Origin: Stenotrophomonas terrae
GTDB lineage: Bacteria; Pseudomonadota; Gammaproteobacteria; Xanthomonadales; Xanthomonadaceae
Assembly (NCBI RefSeq): GCF_001431465.1
Contig: NZ_LDJJ01000019.1
Location: 1-61,194 of the forward strand
Direction of reading: 5' to 3'
DNA length: 61,194 bases
Below are positions 9,509-17,923 of this stretch, piece by piece. Each line of letters begins with the position of its first letter. Positions within the stretch are counted from its first letter, which is position 1. Both the position numbers and the translations under genes were made by a program. The notes beneath the pieces are model-generated. The model saw nothing but the letters and a program-made list of their open reading frames with translations, was not told the DNA's origin and did not search any database.

Positions 9509-9913
9509 ATGAACGCCAAGTCTCTCGCCATTGCCCTCGCCCTCGTCGCCAGCGCCGGCTTTGTTTCTTCGGTCCAGGCCTCGGATATCGTCACCCTGGA
9601 AACCGTGCAGGTTCGTCCCTCCGCTGATCAGCTGGTGCAGGCCGAGCACGAAGCCAACAGCAACATCCCGACCCTGGCTGCCGTGCAGGTTCGCCCGACC
9701 GTCGGCCAGATCGTCGAGCTGATGGCCGAACAGACCGCCAGCCAGCTGGCCTCGGCCAACCCGGTCGCCATCGGCACCCGCGCCGGCAACTGGATGGTGT
9801 CGCTGCCGGCCATCACCGTCCGCCCGGACGTGGAGCAGGTGCAGGCCATGGCTGCTGAAGCCGCTGCTGAAGCCATCGGCAAGGTTGTCGCACAGGGCCT
9901 GGTTTCGAACTAA
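9509..9913 (+). CDS. Small secreted protein with three VRP repeats
   Basis: The 134-residue product has a clear signal peptide (residues 1-24, cleavage after VQA) and a mature part made mostly of three related segments at residues 29-49, 55-75 and 99-119. Each follows the pattern [S/T]L-x-x-[V/I]-x-VRP-x-x-x-Q-[L/I/V] (TLETVQVRPSADQLV, TLAAVQVRPTVGQIV, SLPAITVRPDVEQVQ). There are no cysteines and no membrane segment after the signal. I do not recognise a named family. It may be a periplasmic or extracellular protein. It has its own AT-rich upstream region and is followed closely by trmL. Confidence 0.8.
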   Translation: MNAKSLAIALALVASAGFVSSVQASDIVTLETVQVRPSADQLVQAEHEANSNIPTLAAVQVRPTVGQIVELMAEQTASQLASANPVAIGTRAGNWMVSLPAITVRPDVEQVQAMAAEAAAEAIGKVVAQGLVSN

Positions 9914-9950
9914 GCCAGCCTTGACGCAACACCCGGCGTAAACTGCGCCG

Positions 9951-10430
9951 ATGACTTCTGCCCCTGTTTTCGATGTAGTGCTTTACCAGCCCGAGATCCC
10001 GCCGAACACCGGCAATGTGATCCGGCTCTGCGCCAACACCGGCGCGCGGCTGCACCTGATCGAGCCTTTGGGTTTCGACCTCAGTGACAAGCAGCTCAAG
10101 CGCGCCGGCCTGGACTATCACGAGTACGCACAGATGCAGGTCCATCCGGACCTGGAAACCGCCTTGGCACGCATCGCGCCCAAGCGGCTGTTTGCCTTGA
10201 GTACCCGCTCCAGCGTTCGCTATGACACCGTGCAGTTCGCCGATGGCGATGCCTTCCTGTTCGGCCCGGAAACCCGTGGCCTGCCGCAGGATCTGCTGGA
10301 TTCCTTGCCGGATGGCCATCGCCTGCGCCTGCCGATGCAGCCCAACAACCGCAGCCTGAACCTGTCCAACTCGGTCGCCGTGGTGGTGTATGAAGCGTGG
10401 CGGCAGCAGGGCTTTCCTGGCGGCGCGTGA
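9951..10430 (+). CDS. trmL: TrmL, tRNA (cytidine/uridine-34 2'-O)-methyltransferase
   Basis: This 159-residue SPOUT-class methyltransferase has the typical motifs [34 protein letters not shown] and [19 protein letters not shown], which build the trefoil knot binding S-adenosylmethionine. TrmL methylates the wobble nucleotide of tRNA-Leu isoacceptors. Length and motif order are those of the family. It starts 37 bases after the preceding stop codon and may share its transcript. Confidence 0.93.
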   Translation: MTSAPVFDVVLYQPEIPPNTGNVIRLCANTGARLHLIEPLGFDLSDKQLKRAGLDYHEYAQMQVHPDLETALARIAPKRLFALSTRSSVRYDTVQFADGDAFLFGPETRGLPQDLLDSLPDGHRLRLPMQPNNRSLNLSNSVAVVVYEAWRQQGFPGGA

Positions 10431-10440
10431 ATTTGGGTGC

Positions 10441-10985
10441 TTTGTGGGAGCGGCATCAGCCGCGAAGCTATGGATCTGTCCGGTTGCTGGCATGCCGGTG
10501 ATTTCGGTGCTGCCAGCTTCGCGGCTCACGCCGCTCCTACAGGTTTGATGCTGCATCGGTAACGCCCCTGCCGAGCATGGCTCGGCACTACCAACTACGC
10601 CGCTGCGTGACTGCTTTTGTAGGAGCGGCGTCAGCCGCGAAGCTATGGATCCGTCCGGTTGCTGGCATGCCGGTAATTTCGGTGCTGCCAGCTTCGCGGC
10701 TCACGCCGCTCCCACAGGTCTGATGGTGCACCGGTAACCCCCCTGCCGAGCATGGCTCGGCACTACCAACTACGCCGCGGAACGTGACTGCTTTTGTGGG
10801 AGCGGCGTCAGCCGCGAAGCTGGCAATAAGTCAGCTGAGGATTGATCGCTCAGAGCACCCCTCCCCAACCCTCCCCTTGGCTGCGCCAAAGGGAGGGGGC
10901 GCAAGCCTGCGATCTGTCAGATCACCGCGCCCCGCTCTGCTCCCTCCCTTTGGCGCAGCCAAGGGGAGGGTTGGGGAGGGGTAAC
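10441..10985. repeat. Tandem REP array, unit about 176 bp
   Basis: Between trmL and the CaiB gene there is no coding sequence. A unit starting TGTGGGAGCGGC...GCCGCGAAGC begins at 10443, 10618 and 10795 (spacing 175 and 177). Each full unit holds a forward REP, an inverted REP and a TGCCGAGCATGGCTCGGCA palindrome. After the third start come two inverted copies of a CCCTCCCCTTGGCTGCGCC-type element (about 10870-10898 and 10941-10980). The stretch 10988-11012 repeats TTTTAGC three times. Confidence 0.85.
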
Positions 10986-10996
10986 GCTTTTAGCTT

Positions 10997-12250
10997 TTAG
11001 CTTTTAGCTTTACCAGCAAACCCAACCACCCCCAACTCCCGCAACACCCGCAGCCGCTCACCATCAATGGCGAGCACTTCCTCCAGCACTGCCGACGTGT
11101 GTTGCCCCAGCACCGGCGCGGCCTGCTCATAGCGCAGCGGCGTGGCCGAGAATTTCAGCGGATTGCGCACCATCGGTACGTTGCCGCCGCCGGCATGCGG
11201 CAGTTCGATGCGCAGGCCACGCGCCTGCACCTGCGGGTCGGCAAATACCTGATCGATGCGATTGACCGGGTTGGCCGGTACCACTGCCTGTTCCAGCGCC
11301 GCCAACCACTCGGCTGCCGGCCGTGTGCTCAAAATCTGCTGCAGCTGCGGCACCAACAACTCGCGATTGGCAACCCGTGCATTGTTTGTTGCATAGCGCG
11401 GATCCGTGGCCAGACCGGGCTCGCCAATCACCTCGCACAGACGCGCGAACTGGCCGTCGTTGCCCACCGCCAGCATGAAATAGCCGTCGGCGGCCGGCAT
11501 CACCTGGTACGGCACGATATTCGGGTGCGCCGTGCCCTGCCTGGTTGGCACCACACCGCCAACCAGGTAATTCGAGGCCTGGTTGGCCAGCCAGGCAACC
11601 TGCGTATCCAGCAGCGCCAGATCGATCTGCTGGCCCACGCCCGTGCGCTCGGCATGCCGCAACGCGGCCAGGATTGCGGTGGCCGCATACATGCCGGTCA
11701 TCAGATCGGTCGCGGCCACGCCAACTTTCTGCGGGCCCGCGCCGGGCGCGCCATCGGGCTCACCGGTGACGCTCATCAAACCACCGATGGCCTGGATGGC
11801 GGCGTCGTAGCCAGCGCGCTGCGCGTAGGGCCCGTCCTGGCCGTAGCCGGTGATCGAGCAATACACCAGCTTGGGATTGATCGCCTGCAGGCTCGCGAAA
11901 TCCAGCCCGTATTTCTTCAGGCCGCCAACCTTGTAGTTCTCCACCAGCACATCGCAATGCACCACCAGCTCACGCAGCAAGGCCTGGCCTTCGTCAGTCG
12001 TGAAATCAATTGCGACCGAGCGCTTGCCACGGTTGGCGCACAGGTAATACGCCGACTCGCTGCTGTCATTGCCAGCAGCGTCCTTCAGATACGGCGGCCC
12101 CCAGGTACGGGTGTCATCGCCCACGCCGGGACGCTCGACCTTGATCACATCGGCGCCGAAGTCGGCCAGCACCTGGGTGGCCCACGGACCGGCCAGGATG
12201 CGTGAGAGGTCGAGAACACGGACACCATCGAGCAGCTTCATTTCGGCCAC
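10997..12250 (-). CDS. CaiB/BaiF family (family III) CoA-transferase
   Basis: The 417-residue protein starts with the typical LLDGVRVLDLSRILAGPWATQVLADFGADVIKVE. It has the catalytic aspartate region VGVAATDLMTGMYA. These enzymes move CoA between a CoA thioester and a free acid through aspartyl-CoA anhydride intermediates. It is the last gene of the minus-strand catabolic operon; its start overlaps the amidase stop by 13 bases, implying translational coupling. The substrate is unknown. Formyl-CoA, succinyl-CoA and racemase members share this sequence pattern, so the exact reaction is not fixed. Confidence 0.9.
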   Translation of the reverse strand: MAEMKLLDGVRVLDLSRILAGPWATQVLADFGADVIKVERPGVGDDTRTWGPPYLKDAAGNDSSESAYYLCANRGKRSVAIDFTTDEGQALLRELVVHCDVLVENYKVGGLKKYGLDFASLQAINPKLVYCSITGYGQDGPYAQRAGYDAAIQAIGGLMSVTGEPDGAPGAGPQKVGVAATDLMTGMYAATAILAALRHAERTGVGQQIDLALLDTQVAWLANQASNYLVGGVVPTRQGTAHPNIVPYQVMPAADGYFMLAVGNDGQFARLCEVIGEPGLATDPRYATNNARVANRELLVPQLQQILSTRPAAEWLAALEQAVVPANPVNRIDQVFADPQVQARGLRIELPHAGGGNVPMVRNPLKFSATPLRYEQAAPVLGQHTSAVLEEVLAIDGERLRVLRELGVVGFAGKAKS

Positions 12251-13635
12251 CAGTTGCTGCAGGCCTGCGGCAGCGACGGCTGCCAGGCGATGGCCTGCTG
12301 GAAGGCTTCCGCCAGGGCGATCAAGGTGAGCTCATCGCCGATGTTGCCAACCAACTGCATGCCGGCGGGCAGTTCGTTGGCGGCCACCGGCAGCGGTACC
12401 GACAAGGCCGGATTGCCGGCCAGATTGGCATAGGCAGTAAGGTCGGCCTGGCTGGCAGGCGCGGGTTGCCCGAAGGCGAACGCACGTTGCGGCGCAGTCG
12501 GCATCACCACCACGTCGCACTGCGCCAGCCACTGCTGCAGCTGTACCTGGCCACGGTCGGCCAATTGCGACGCAGCGGCCAGTTCGGCTGCACTGCGGCC
12601 TTCGGCCCAGGACATCAGCTTGACCAACAACGGCGAGAACTTGCTGCGGTCGCCGGCCCAGGCATCGGCATGCTCAACCAGCATCTCGGCCTCGCTCATC
12701 AGCAGGCCGGCGCGACGGGCGCGGGCTGACGCAAATGCGGGAGCCGGCAAAGGTTGCAGGCGATGACCGAGGCCCACCAATACGCGCAGGCCATCCTCGA
12801 AGGCTGCCTGCACATCCGGCGCCACGTCGGCGGCATCACCAAAGTCGATCACGCCGATGCGCAGACCTTCGGCATCGGGCGCGGCGTAACTGATGGCGCG
12901 CGATTGCGCGCAGTCCGGATCGAAGCCGCTCATCAGCTGCAGCAACAGGCGCAGGTCGCGGGCAGAACGGGTCAGCGGGCCGATATGATCCAAGCGCCGG
13001 CACAAGGCGACGGTGCCGCGCGTACTGATCGCGCCCCAGCTCGGTTTGAGCCCGACCACACCGCAGTAACTTGCGGGAATGCGCACCGAGCCCATGGTGT
13101 CGGTGCCCAGCGCCGCCGAACACAGGCCGGCGGCCACCGCCGCGCCGCTGCCGCCACTGGAACCGCCCGGCGTGTAACCGTGCCGGTGCGGGTTGTGGCA
13201 GGCCCCGTAGAACGGATTGTCGTTGTCGGCGCCCATTGCCGCTTCGTGCATATTGAGCTTGCCGACGATCACCGCGCCGGCCGCGCGCAAGGCAGCCACC
13301 GCAGGGTTGTCGCTGGCCGCAGCTGCGTCGTGGCGACGGGTCTCCATGCCAGCGGTGGTAACCATGCCGGCCACGTCGATATTGTCCTTGACCGCGATCG
13401 GCAGGCCTTCCAGCGGGCGCGCAGTGCCGTTGGCACGGCGCAGGTCCGACGCTGCTGCCGCAGCCATTGCGCCTTCGGCATCAACGTGGATGTAGCTGTT
13501 GACCTGCACTTGGCTGGCGGCAATGGCTGCCAGCTGCTGGCTGACCAGCTCGGTGCTGCTCAGGGCAGCGGACGCAAGCAGGGCCGACTGGGTACTCAGG
13601 TCAGAACTCAACAATGACGCATCGGCCTTGCTCAC
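12238..13635 (-). CDS. Amidase-signature family hydrolase
   Basis: This 465-residue amidase-signature enzyme carries the Ser-cisSer-Lys triad: K83 (PIAVKDNIDVAG), cis-Ser at 159 (TPGGSSGGSGAAV) and nucleophile S183 (GTDTMGSVRIPAS). Such enzymes hydrolyse amide bonds of small molecules. GatA is unlikely because it stands inside a CoA-metabolism operon without gatC/gatB. It lies 10 bases after the CoA-ligase gene and overlaps the CaiB gene, so it should be part of the same pathway and probably releases a free acid or ammonia from an amide substrate. Confidence 0.88.
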   Translation of the reverse strand: MSKADASLLSSDLSTQSALLASAALSSTELVSQQLAAIAASQVQVNSYIHVDAEGAMAAAAASDLRRANGTARPLEGLPIAVKDNIDVAGMVTTAGMETRRHDAAAASDNPAVAALRAAGAVIVGKLNMHEAAMGADNDNPFYGACHNPHRHGYTPGGSSGGSGAAVAAGLCSAALGTDTMGSVRIPASYCGVVGLKPSWGAISTRGTVALCRRLDHIGPLTRSARDLRLLLQLMSGFDPDCAQSRAISYAAPDAEGLRIGVIDFGDAADVAPDVQAAFEDGLRVLVGLGHRLQPLPAPAFASARARRAGLLMSEAEMLVEHADAWAGDRSKFSPLLVKLMSWAEGRSAAELAAASQLADRGQVQLQQWLAQCDVVVMPTAPQRAFAFGQPAPASQADLTAYANLAGNPALSVPLPVAANELPAGMQLVGNIGDELTLIALAEAFQQAIAWQPSLPQACSNWWPK

Positions 13636-13645
13636 GCGGTCTTCC

Positions 13646-15043
13646 TCAAGCGAAACGTTTGTCGATCAGACGTACCGGCTTCTGCCGTACCTCGATACCG
13701 GTCAGCGCGGCCAGCGCACCCGGCGCGGCCAACACGATGCTCATCTCAACACCCAGACGCTGGCGCAGCAAGGCGGCAAACTCCGCCGCCAGCTGTGCGT
13801 CATCCAGCGCACCACGGGTCTCGACGTGCACGGCCAGGTCATCGCGACCACCCTCATCACGGCTGGCCACGCAGATGAACTCACCGGCGAACGAGGCGTG
13901 TTCTTCCAGCACCGGCGCCATCGCCTGCGGGAATACGTTGATGCCGCGGATCTTGACCATGTTGTCGCTGCGGCCGAGGAAGCCCTCGATGCGCCGCAGG
14001 TTCATACCCAGCGACGAGGGCGTGGTCAGTACGCGGGTCACGTCGTGGGTGTTGAAGCGGATGATCGGGTAGATGTCGTCCTTGTACAGGCAGGTGACCA
14101 CCATGTCGCCGGTGCCGCCATCGGCCACCAGTTCGCCGCTGTCGACGTCGAGGATTTCCACGTACTGCGCGTCTTCCATCAGGTACAGGCCATCCTGGTC
14201 CGGGCCCTGGCCGGCAATCGCGCCGGTATCGCCCACGCCGTACCAGTCGTACAGCTCGACGCCACCCCAGGCAGCGGACAGGGACTCACGCGACTCGCGG
14301 CCGAGGTGGCCACAGATCATCCGCACCGGGATGTCCTTGCCCGGCACCAGGCCATTCTCGCGGGCCACGTCGGCCAGCTTCTTGATGTAGTCGGCGAAAC
14401 CAACAATCACGTTGGTGCCCATGCTCTTCATCAGCTGCACCTGCTGCGCCGAGCGCATCTCGATGCCGGTGCCGGCCGAGCAGAACAGGGCCTGCGTGTA
14501 ATGGGTGATGGCCTCGCGCACGTAGTGGCCGCCGTTGATCATGCCGTGCCCATATACCGAGTGCACCACATCACCGGGCTGCATGCCCTGCCAGCGGTAC
14601 AGGCGCGCCAGCAGCAGGCTCTGCACTTCGCGCGAATGCGGCGAGAACACCAGCGGCTGCGGGCGGCCGGTGGTGCCGGAGGTGGTGTGGAATACCAGCG
14701 GCTTGTTGCCGGCTTCGGTGCCGTCCTGCCAACCGTGGAAATCGCCCAACGGTGGATGCGCTTCGACCGAGGCCATGATCTCGTGCTTGCCGAACACCGG
14801 CAGCTTGGTGATGTCATCCAGGCTCTGGATGTCTTCAGGCGTGATGCCGGCATCGCCCCACAGGCGCTGATAGAACGGAATCTGCCAGGCGCGCGCCACG
14901 CAGCGCAGGAACATCGCGTTCTGTTCGGCGCGCAGTTCCTCGCGGCTGATGTTCTTGAACTTGTCGGTGAAGGCCTGGTCCAGCGGGAACTGCTTGAGCA
15001 GCTCCTTGACATCGAAGGATTCGAAATAAGTGGCGTAGGTCAT
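13646..15043 (-). CDS. Phenylacetate-CoA ligase-like adenylate-forming enzyme
   Basis: The 465-residue ANL-family protein is shaped like PaaK/CoF-type ligases. It has the phosphate loop HTTSGTTGRPQPLVFS, the YDWYGVGDTGAIAG region, and a C-terminal NMVKIRGINVFPQAM segment typical of phenylacetate-CoA ligases. It should activate a carboxylic acid with ATP and CoA. There are no paa genes nearby, so phenylacetate need not be the substrate. It overlaps the upstream MmgE/PrpD gene by 4 bases (ATGA), so the two are translationally coupled. Confidence 0.88.
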   Translation of the reverse strand: MTYATYFESFDVKELLKQFPLDQAFTDKFKNISREELRAEQNAMFLRCVARAWQIPFYQRLWGDAGITPEDIQSLDDITKLPVFGKHEIMASVEAHPPLGDFHGWQDGTEAGNKPLVFHTTSGTTGRPQPLVFSPHSREVQSLLLARLYRWQGMQPGDVVHSVYGHGMINGGHYVREAITHYTQALFCSAGTGIEMRSAQQVQLMKSMGTNVIVGFADYIKKLADVARENGLVPGKDIPVRMICGHLGRESRESLSAAWGGVELYDWYGVGDTGAIAGQGPDQDGLYLMEDAQYVEILDVDSGELVADGGTGDMVVTCLYKDDIYPIIRFNTHDVTRVLTTPSSLGMNLRRIEGFLGRSDNMVKIRGINVFPQAMAPVLEEHASFAGEFICVASRDEGGRDDLAVHVETRGALDDAQLAAEFAALLRQRLGVEMSIVLAAPGALAALTGIEVRQKPVRLIDKRFA

Positions 15044-16431
15044 GGGGTCTCGACAATCAGCAGGTCGACCAGCCGCCTGACATCGTCGATGTCCTGCAGA
15101 TGGTCGAAGTGGGAGATCAGGGCATCACGGTGGCCGCCATCGAACGGACGCGCGGCGTGATCAAGGCAGTGGTGGAACTTTTCCAGTTGCTGGGCGCGCG
15201 ACAGCGGCCGCTGCGGCGAACCGATGGCAGCGTCGCGCTGTTTGTGCAGCACGCGGCCATCACGCAGGGTGACCGTCATCGATTGCGGCACCAGCGCATT
15301 GGGATCTTCGCAATCGTTCGGCACCAGGCTGACCTGCGCGGCGAACGCGGCAAGGCGCGCATCGGCCAGTTTTTCCGGCGCATACGCCGACAGCCCGACC
15401 CTGCCATCCAGCAGCACGGTGCCGAGCAGGAACGGCAGGCATAGCCGCGCGTAGCTGGTTTCCATCGCCGGCTGGTAGCTGCGGCCGACCAGGCGGCGCA
15501 CCAGCGGTGGTGCCTGCAGTTCAATGCTGGCGACGTTTTCCAGGTTCAAGCCGTGCTGCTGGCGCAGCTCCATCAGCATGTCCTGCGCGGCGTGCGCGGC
15601 ACCGCCGGTGGGGAATACCTTGTGGCTGACCGTGAGGATCTGCGCTTCACGGGCGGCCAGTTTCTGCAGCGATGGGCCGGTATCGAACTCACCTTCAATC
15701 AAGGGCAGATAGCCGAACGGGCCTTCCAGCATTTCGCGCGGCGCAGGGAAACCATTGCGCGCCAGCTCCCAGCAGCTGACTGCGGCGCGGGCATTCAAGG
15801 CGACCTGCAGTGCCAGGGTGGGCGAGCCTTCCACATGCGCCTGCATGGTGCCGGACAGGTGGCTATAGGTCAGGCCGAGCACGCGCCGCAGCAGCTCCTC
15901 ATCGGCACCGTACAGATGCGCGATACCTGCCGCCGCACCCAGCGCGCCGCACATCGAGGGGCGGAAGAAACGCATCGGTGCGCGGCCACTGATGCCAATC
16001 AGCGTGGCCACATCAACCGCCACATTAAGCGCGGTGATCAGCGCCTTGCCATCGACCGGCAGACCGTCGACGTTGGCACGTTGTTCGGCGGCGGCAAACA
16101 CCGCCGATTGAATGACTGCCAGCGGATGCACCACCGCCGGCATGTGCACGCAATCAAATTCCTGGCTGTGGATCTGATAGCCGTTGACCATGGCCGCGCT
16201 GGCCGCAGGCAGCGCTTCGCCGGTCACCCAGGCGCGCGCGGCATTGCCGCTGCCGTAACTGGCGGCGCTGCAGCGGACCAGCTGGGTCAGCGGCACCTGC
16301 GGACCGGAGCCGGAAATGCCCACTGCAGCCGAATCCATCACGAACACGCGTGTTGCGGCGACCGCCTCGGCGGACAGGTCTTCAAAACGCAGCGTGCCGG
16401 CATGCTGCAACAGGGCTTCGGTAAATCGCAT
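15040..16431 (-). CDS. MmgE/PrpD family protein (second of two)
   Basis: This 463-residue member of the MmgE/PrpD superfamily (2-methylcitrate dehydratase, cis-aconitate decarboxylase, iminodisuccinate epimerase) has conserved segments FVMDSAAVGISG, VNGYQIHSQEFDCVH, PAVVHPLAVIQS and TLALQVALNARAAV. I chose the start at 16431 (MRFTEALLQH), because it overlaps the stop of the upstream gene as ATGA. The longer frame from 16734 is a shadow of the upstream gene. Reaction unknown. Together with its neighbour it may form a heteromer or two successive steps. Confidence 0.88.
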   Translation of the reverse strand: MRFTEALLQHAGTLRFEDLSAEAVAATRVFVMDSAAVGISGSGPQVPLTQLVRCSAASYGSGNAARAWVTGEALPAASAAMVNGYQIHSQEFDCVHMPAVVHPLAVIQSAVFAAAEQRANVDGLPVDGKALITALNVAVDVATLIGISGRAPMRFFRPSMCGALGAAAGIAHLYGADEELLRRVLGLTYSHLSGTMQAHVEGSPTLALQVALNARAAVSCWELARNGFPAPREMLEGPFGYLPLIEGEFDTGPSLQKLAAREAQILTVSHKVFPTGGAAHAAQDMLMELRQQHGLNLENVASIELQAPPLVRRLVGRSYQPAMETSYARLCLPFLLGTVLLDGRVGLSAYAPEKLADARLAAFAAQVSLVPNDCEDPNALVPQSMTVTLRDGRVLHKQRDAAIGSPQRPLSRAQQLEKFHHCLDHAARPFDGGHRDALISHFDHLQDIDDVRRLVDLLIVETP

Positions 16432-17789
16432 CACGCCACCCGCGCCAACATCGAGTTCAGGGCGTCCAGACTGCCGCCATCGGCCAGCGCCTGCACCTGC
16501 CCAAAGAGGGGTTGCGCCAGGCCGGCGGATACGCCACCCCAGTGCGCCAGGGCCATTGCCTTGGTCAGCACATCGTCGGCCGACATCGGGCATTCCGGGT
16601 CGCCCCAGGCGTCGATGCGCTCGGCCTGCACGCTGCGGCCATCGGCCAGCAGCAAGCGCACGCTGGCGCCGTAATGGGCGGGGAAACGCTGGCTGCAGGC
16701 CGCATCCTCGATCAGCTGGATGCGTTGCCGCCACGGTGTCAGTTCGGCATCGCTGCAGGCTTCGGCGGTGTAATGCGCCAGCTGTGGGCGGCCGTGCACC
16801 AGGATCGAAGCCAGCGCGTGTTGCAGGCTGAATTTGGCTTCCAGCTCGGTCTGCGGCTGCGCACGGTCGCAGAAGCGCAATGCCTCGGCGTAGCTGCGCA
16901 CTTCGATGTGTTGTATCTGCGCCTGCTCGCCGGCATCCAGTTGCGCCAACGCATCAAGCATCGCGTCGATCGCCGGGTGCGCATGCCGGCACGCCGGCCA
17001 CGGCTTGAGGCTGGTGCTGTGGATCAGCCAGTCGGCTTCCTCGGCAATCACCAGTTCCGGCACGGCATCTGCCGCGGTGGCGGCAAACAGGCCCTGCTCG
17101 CCTTCCAGTATCCTGCGCGGCCCACGCATGCCCGCCAGCGCCAGTTGCGCCGCCAGCCAGCCACTGCGTGCGGCTTCGGCGTTGTGCAGTGATTTGGTCG
17201 GCACCGGCTCGTGGCGCATCTGCCACAGGCCGCCCGTGCGACTGCCGGCATTGCCCAGCGCATCGGCCAGTGACTCGGCCGGCAAGCGCAATACCGATGC
17301 CGCCGCTGCGGCTGCGCCAAACGCACCTGCAGTGGAGGTGGGATGCCAATAGCGGTAATGCGCCTTGCCCAGGGCGCGGCCGACGCGGATGGTGGCTTCA
17401 TAGCCGCGCACGATTGCATCCAGCAGTTCGCCGGCGTCTGCGCCCTCGGCCTGCGCCGCGGCCAGGGCCACCGGGATGACCACCGGGCCCGGATGCAGGA
17501 TGGCGCCACGATGCACATCGTCCATTTCCAGCACATTGCCGAGCGCGGCATTGAGCAGCAACGCATCGGCGGCGGTGCGCCGGCCCGCGCCCAGCGCAAC
17601 CACAGAACCGCTGACCTGCGCCTGCACCACCGAGCGCAGCTGGCTGGCGATGGGGTAGCGCAGCGCGGCCAGGGCACAGCCCAACCAATCCACCAGCAGC
17701 AGCGCCGCGCGTCGCCGGGCGGCATCATCCACCGGCCGTTGCAGGCGCTGGGCAAGCTGTTCGGTAAGGCTGGCAGCAGGCAGGGTCAT
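16431..17789 (-). CDS. MmgE/PrpD family protein (first of two)
   Basis: This 452-residue MmgE/PrpD protein has conserved features LLVDWLGCALAALRYP, LNAALGNVLEMDDVHRGAILHPGPVVIPVALA and PTSTAGAFGAAAAAA, and a late STSLKPWPACRHAHPAIDAM segment. This is the normal arrangement of the family's helical and lid domains. It is the first gene of the minus-strand operon. The ATG at 17789 gives the usual N-terminus; the frame to 17915 runs into the divergent promoter. It is clearly different in sequence from the next MmgE/PrpD gene, so it is not a recent tandem copy. Confidence 0.88.
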   Translation of the reverse strand: MTLPAASLTEQLAQRLQRPVDDAARRRAALLLVDWLGCALAALRYPIASQLRSVVQAQVSGSVVALGAGRRTAADALLLNAALGNVLEMDDVHRGAILHPGPVVIPVALAAAQAEGADAGELLDAIVRGYEATIRVGRALGKAHYRYWHPTSTAGAFGAAAAAASVLRLPAESLADALGNAGSRTGGLWQMRHEPVPTKSLHNAEAARSGWLAAQLALAGMRGPRRILEGEQGLFAATAADAVPELVIAEEADWLIHSTSLKPWPACRHAHPAIDAMLDALAQLDAGEQAQIQHIEVRSYAEALRFCDRAQPQTELEAKFSLQHALASILVHGRPQLAHYTAEACSDAELTPWRQRIQLIEDAACSQRFPAHYGASVRLLLADGRSVQAERIDAWGDPECPMSADDVLTKAMALAHWGGVSAGLAQPLFGQVQALADGGSLDALNSMLARVA

Positions 17790-17874
17790 CGCGCGATGAG
17801 TCTCGGTGCAGGCCCGCAACAGCGGGTTCGGGTAGGAGGGAACAGCGACCGCGTGAAAGGAGCATAACCGACTT

Positions 17875-17895
17875 TGTCCGGACATATCATATGAT
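17875..17895. promoter_or_regulatory. Twin palindromes in the divergent promoter (candidate GntR operator)
   Basis: Two perfect 10-base palindromes, TGTCCGGACA (17875-17884) and ATCATATGAT (17886-17895), lie one base apart between the divergent MmgE/PrpD operon and the CoA-transferase-GntR pair. GntR/HutC regulators bind such short dyads, so this is a good candidate for control of both directions by the local GntR protein. It covers the first possible ATG (17891) of the plus-strand gene, which favours the later start. Confidence 0.55.
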
Positions 17896-17923
17896 CCGCT
17901 CCCCGAACGCCGCAATCAGCCCC

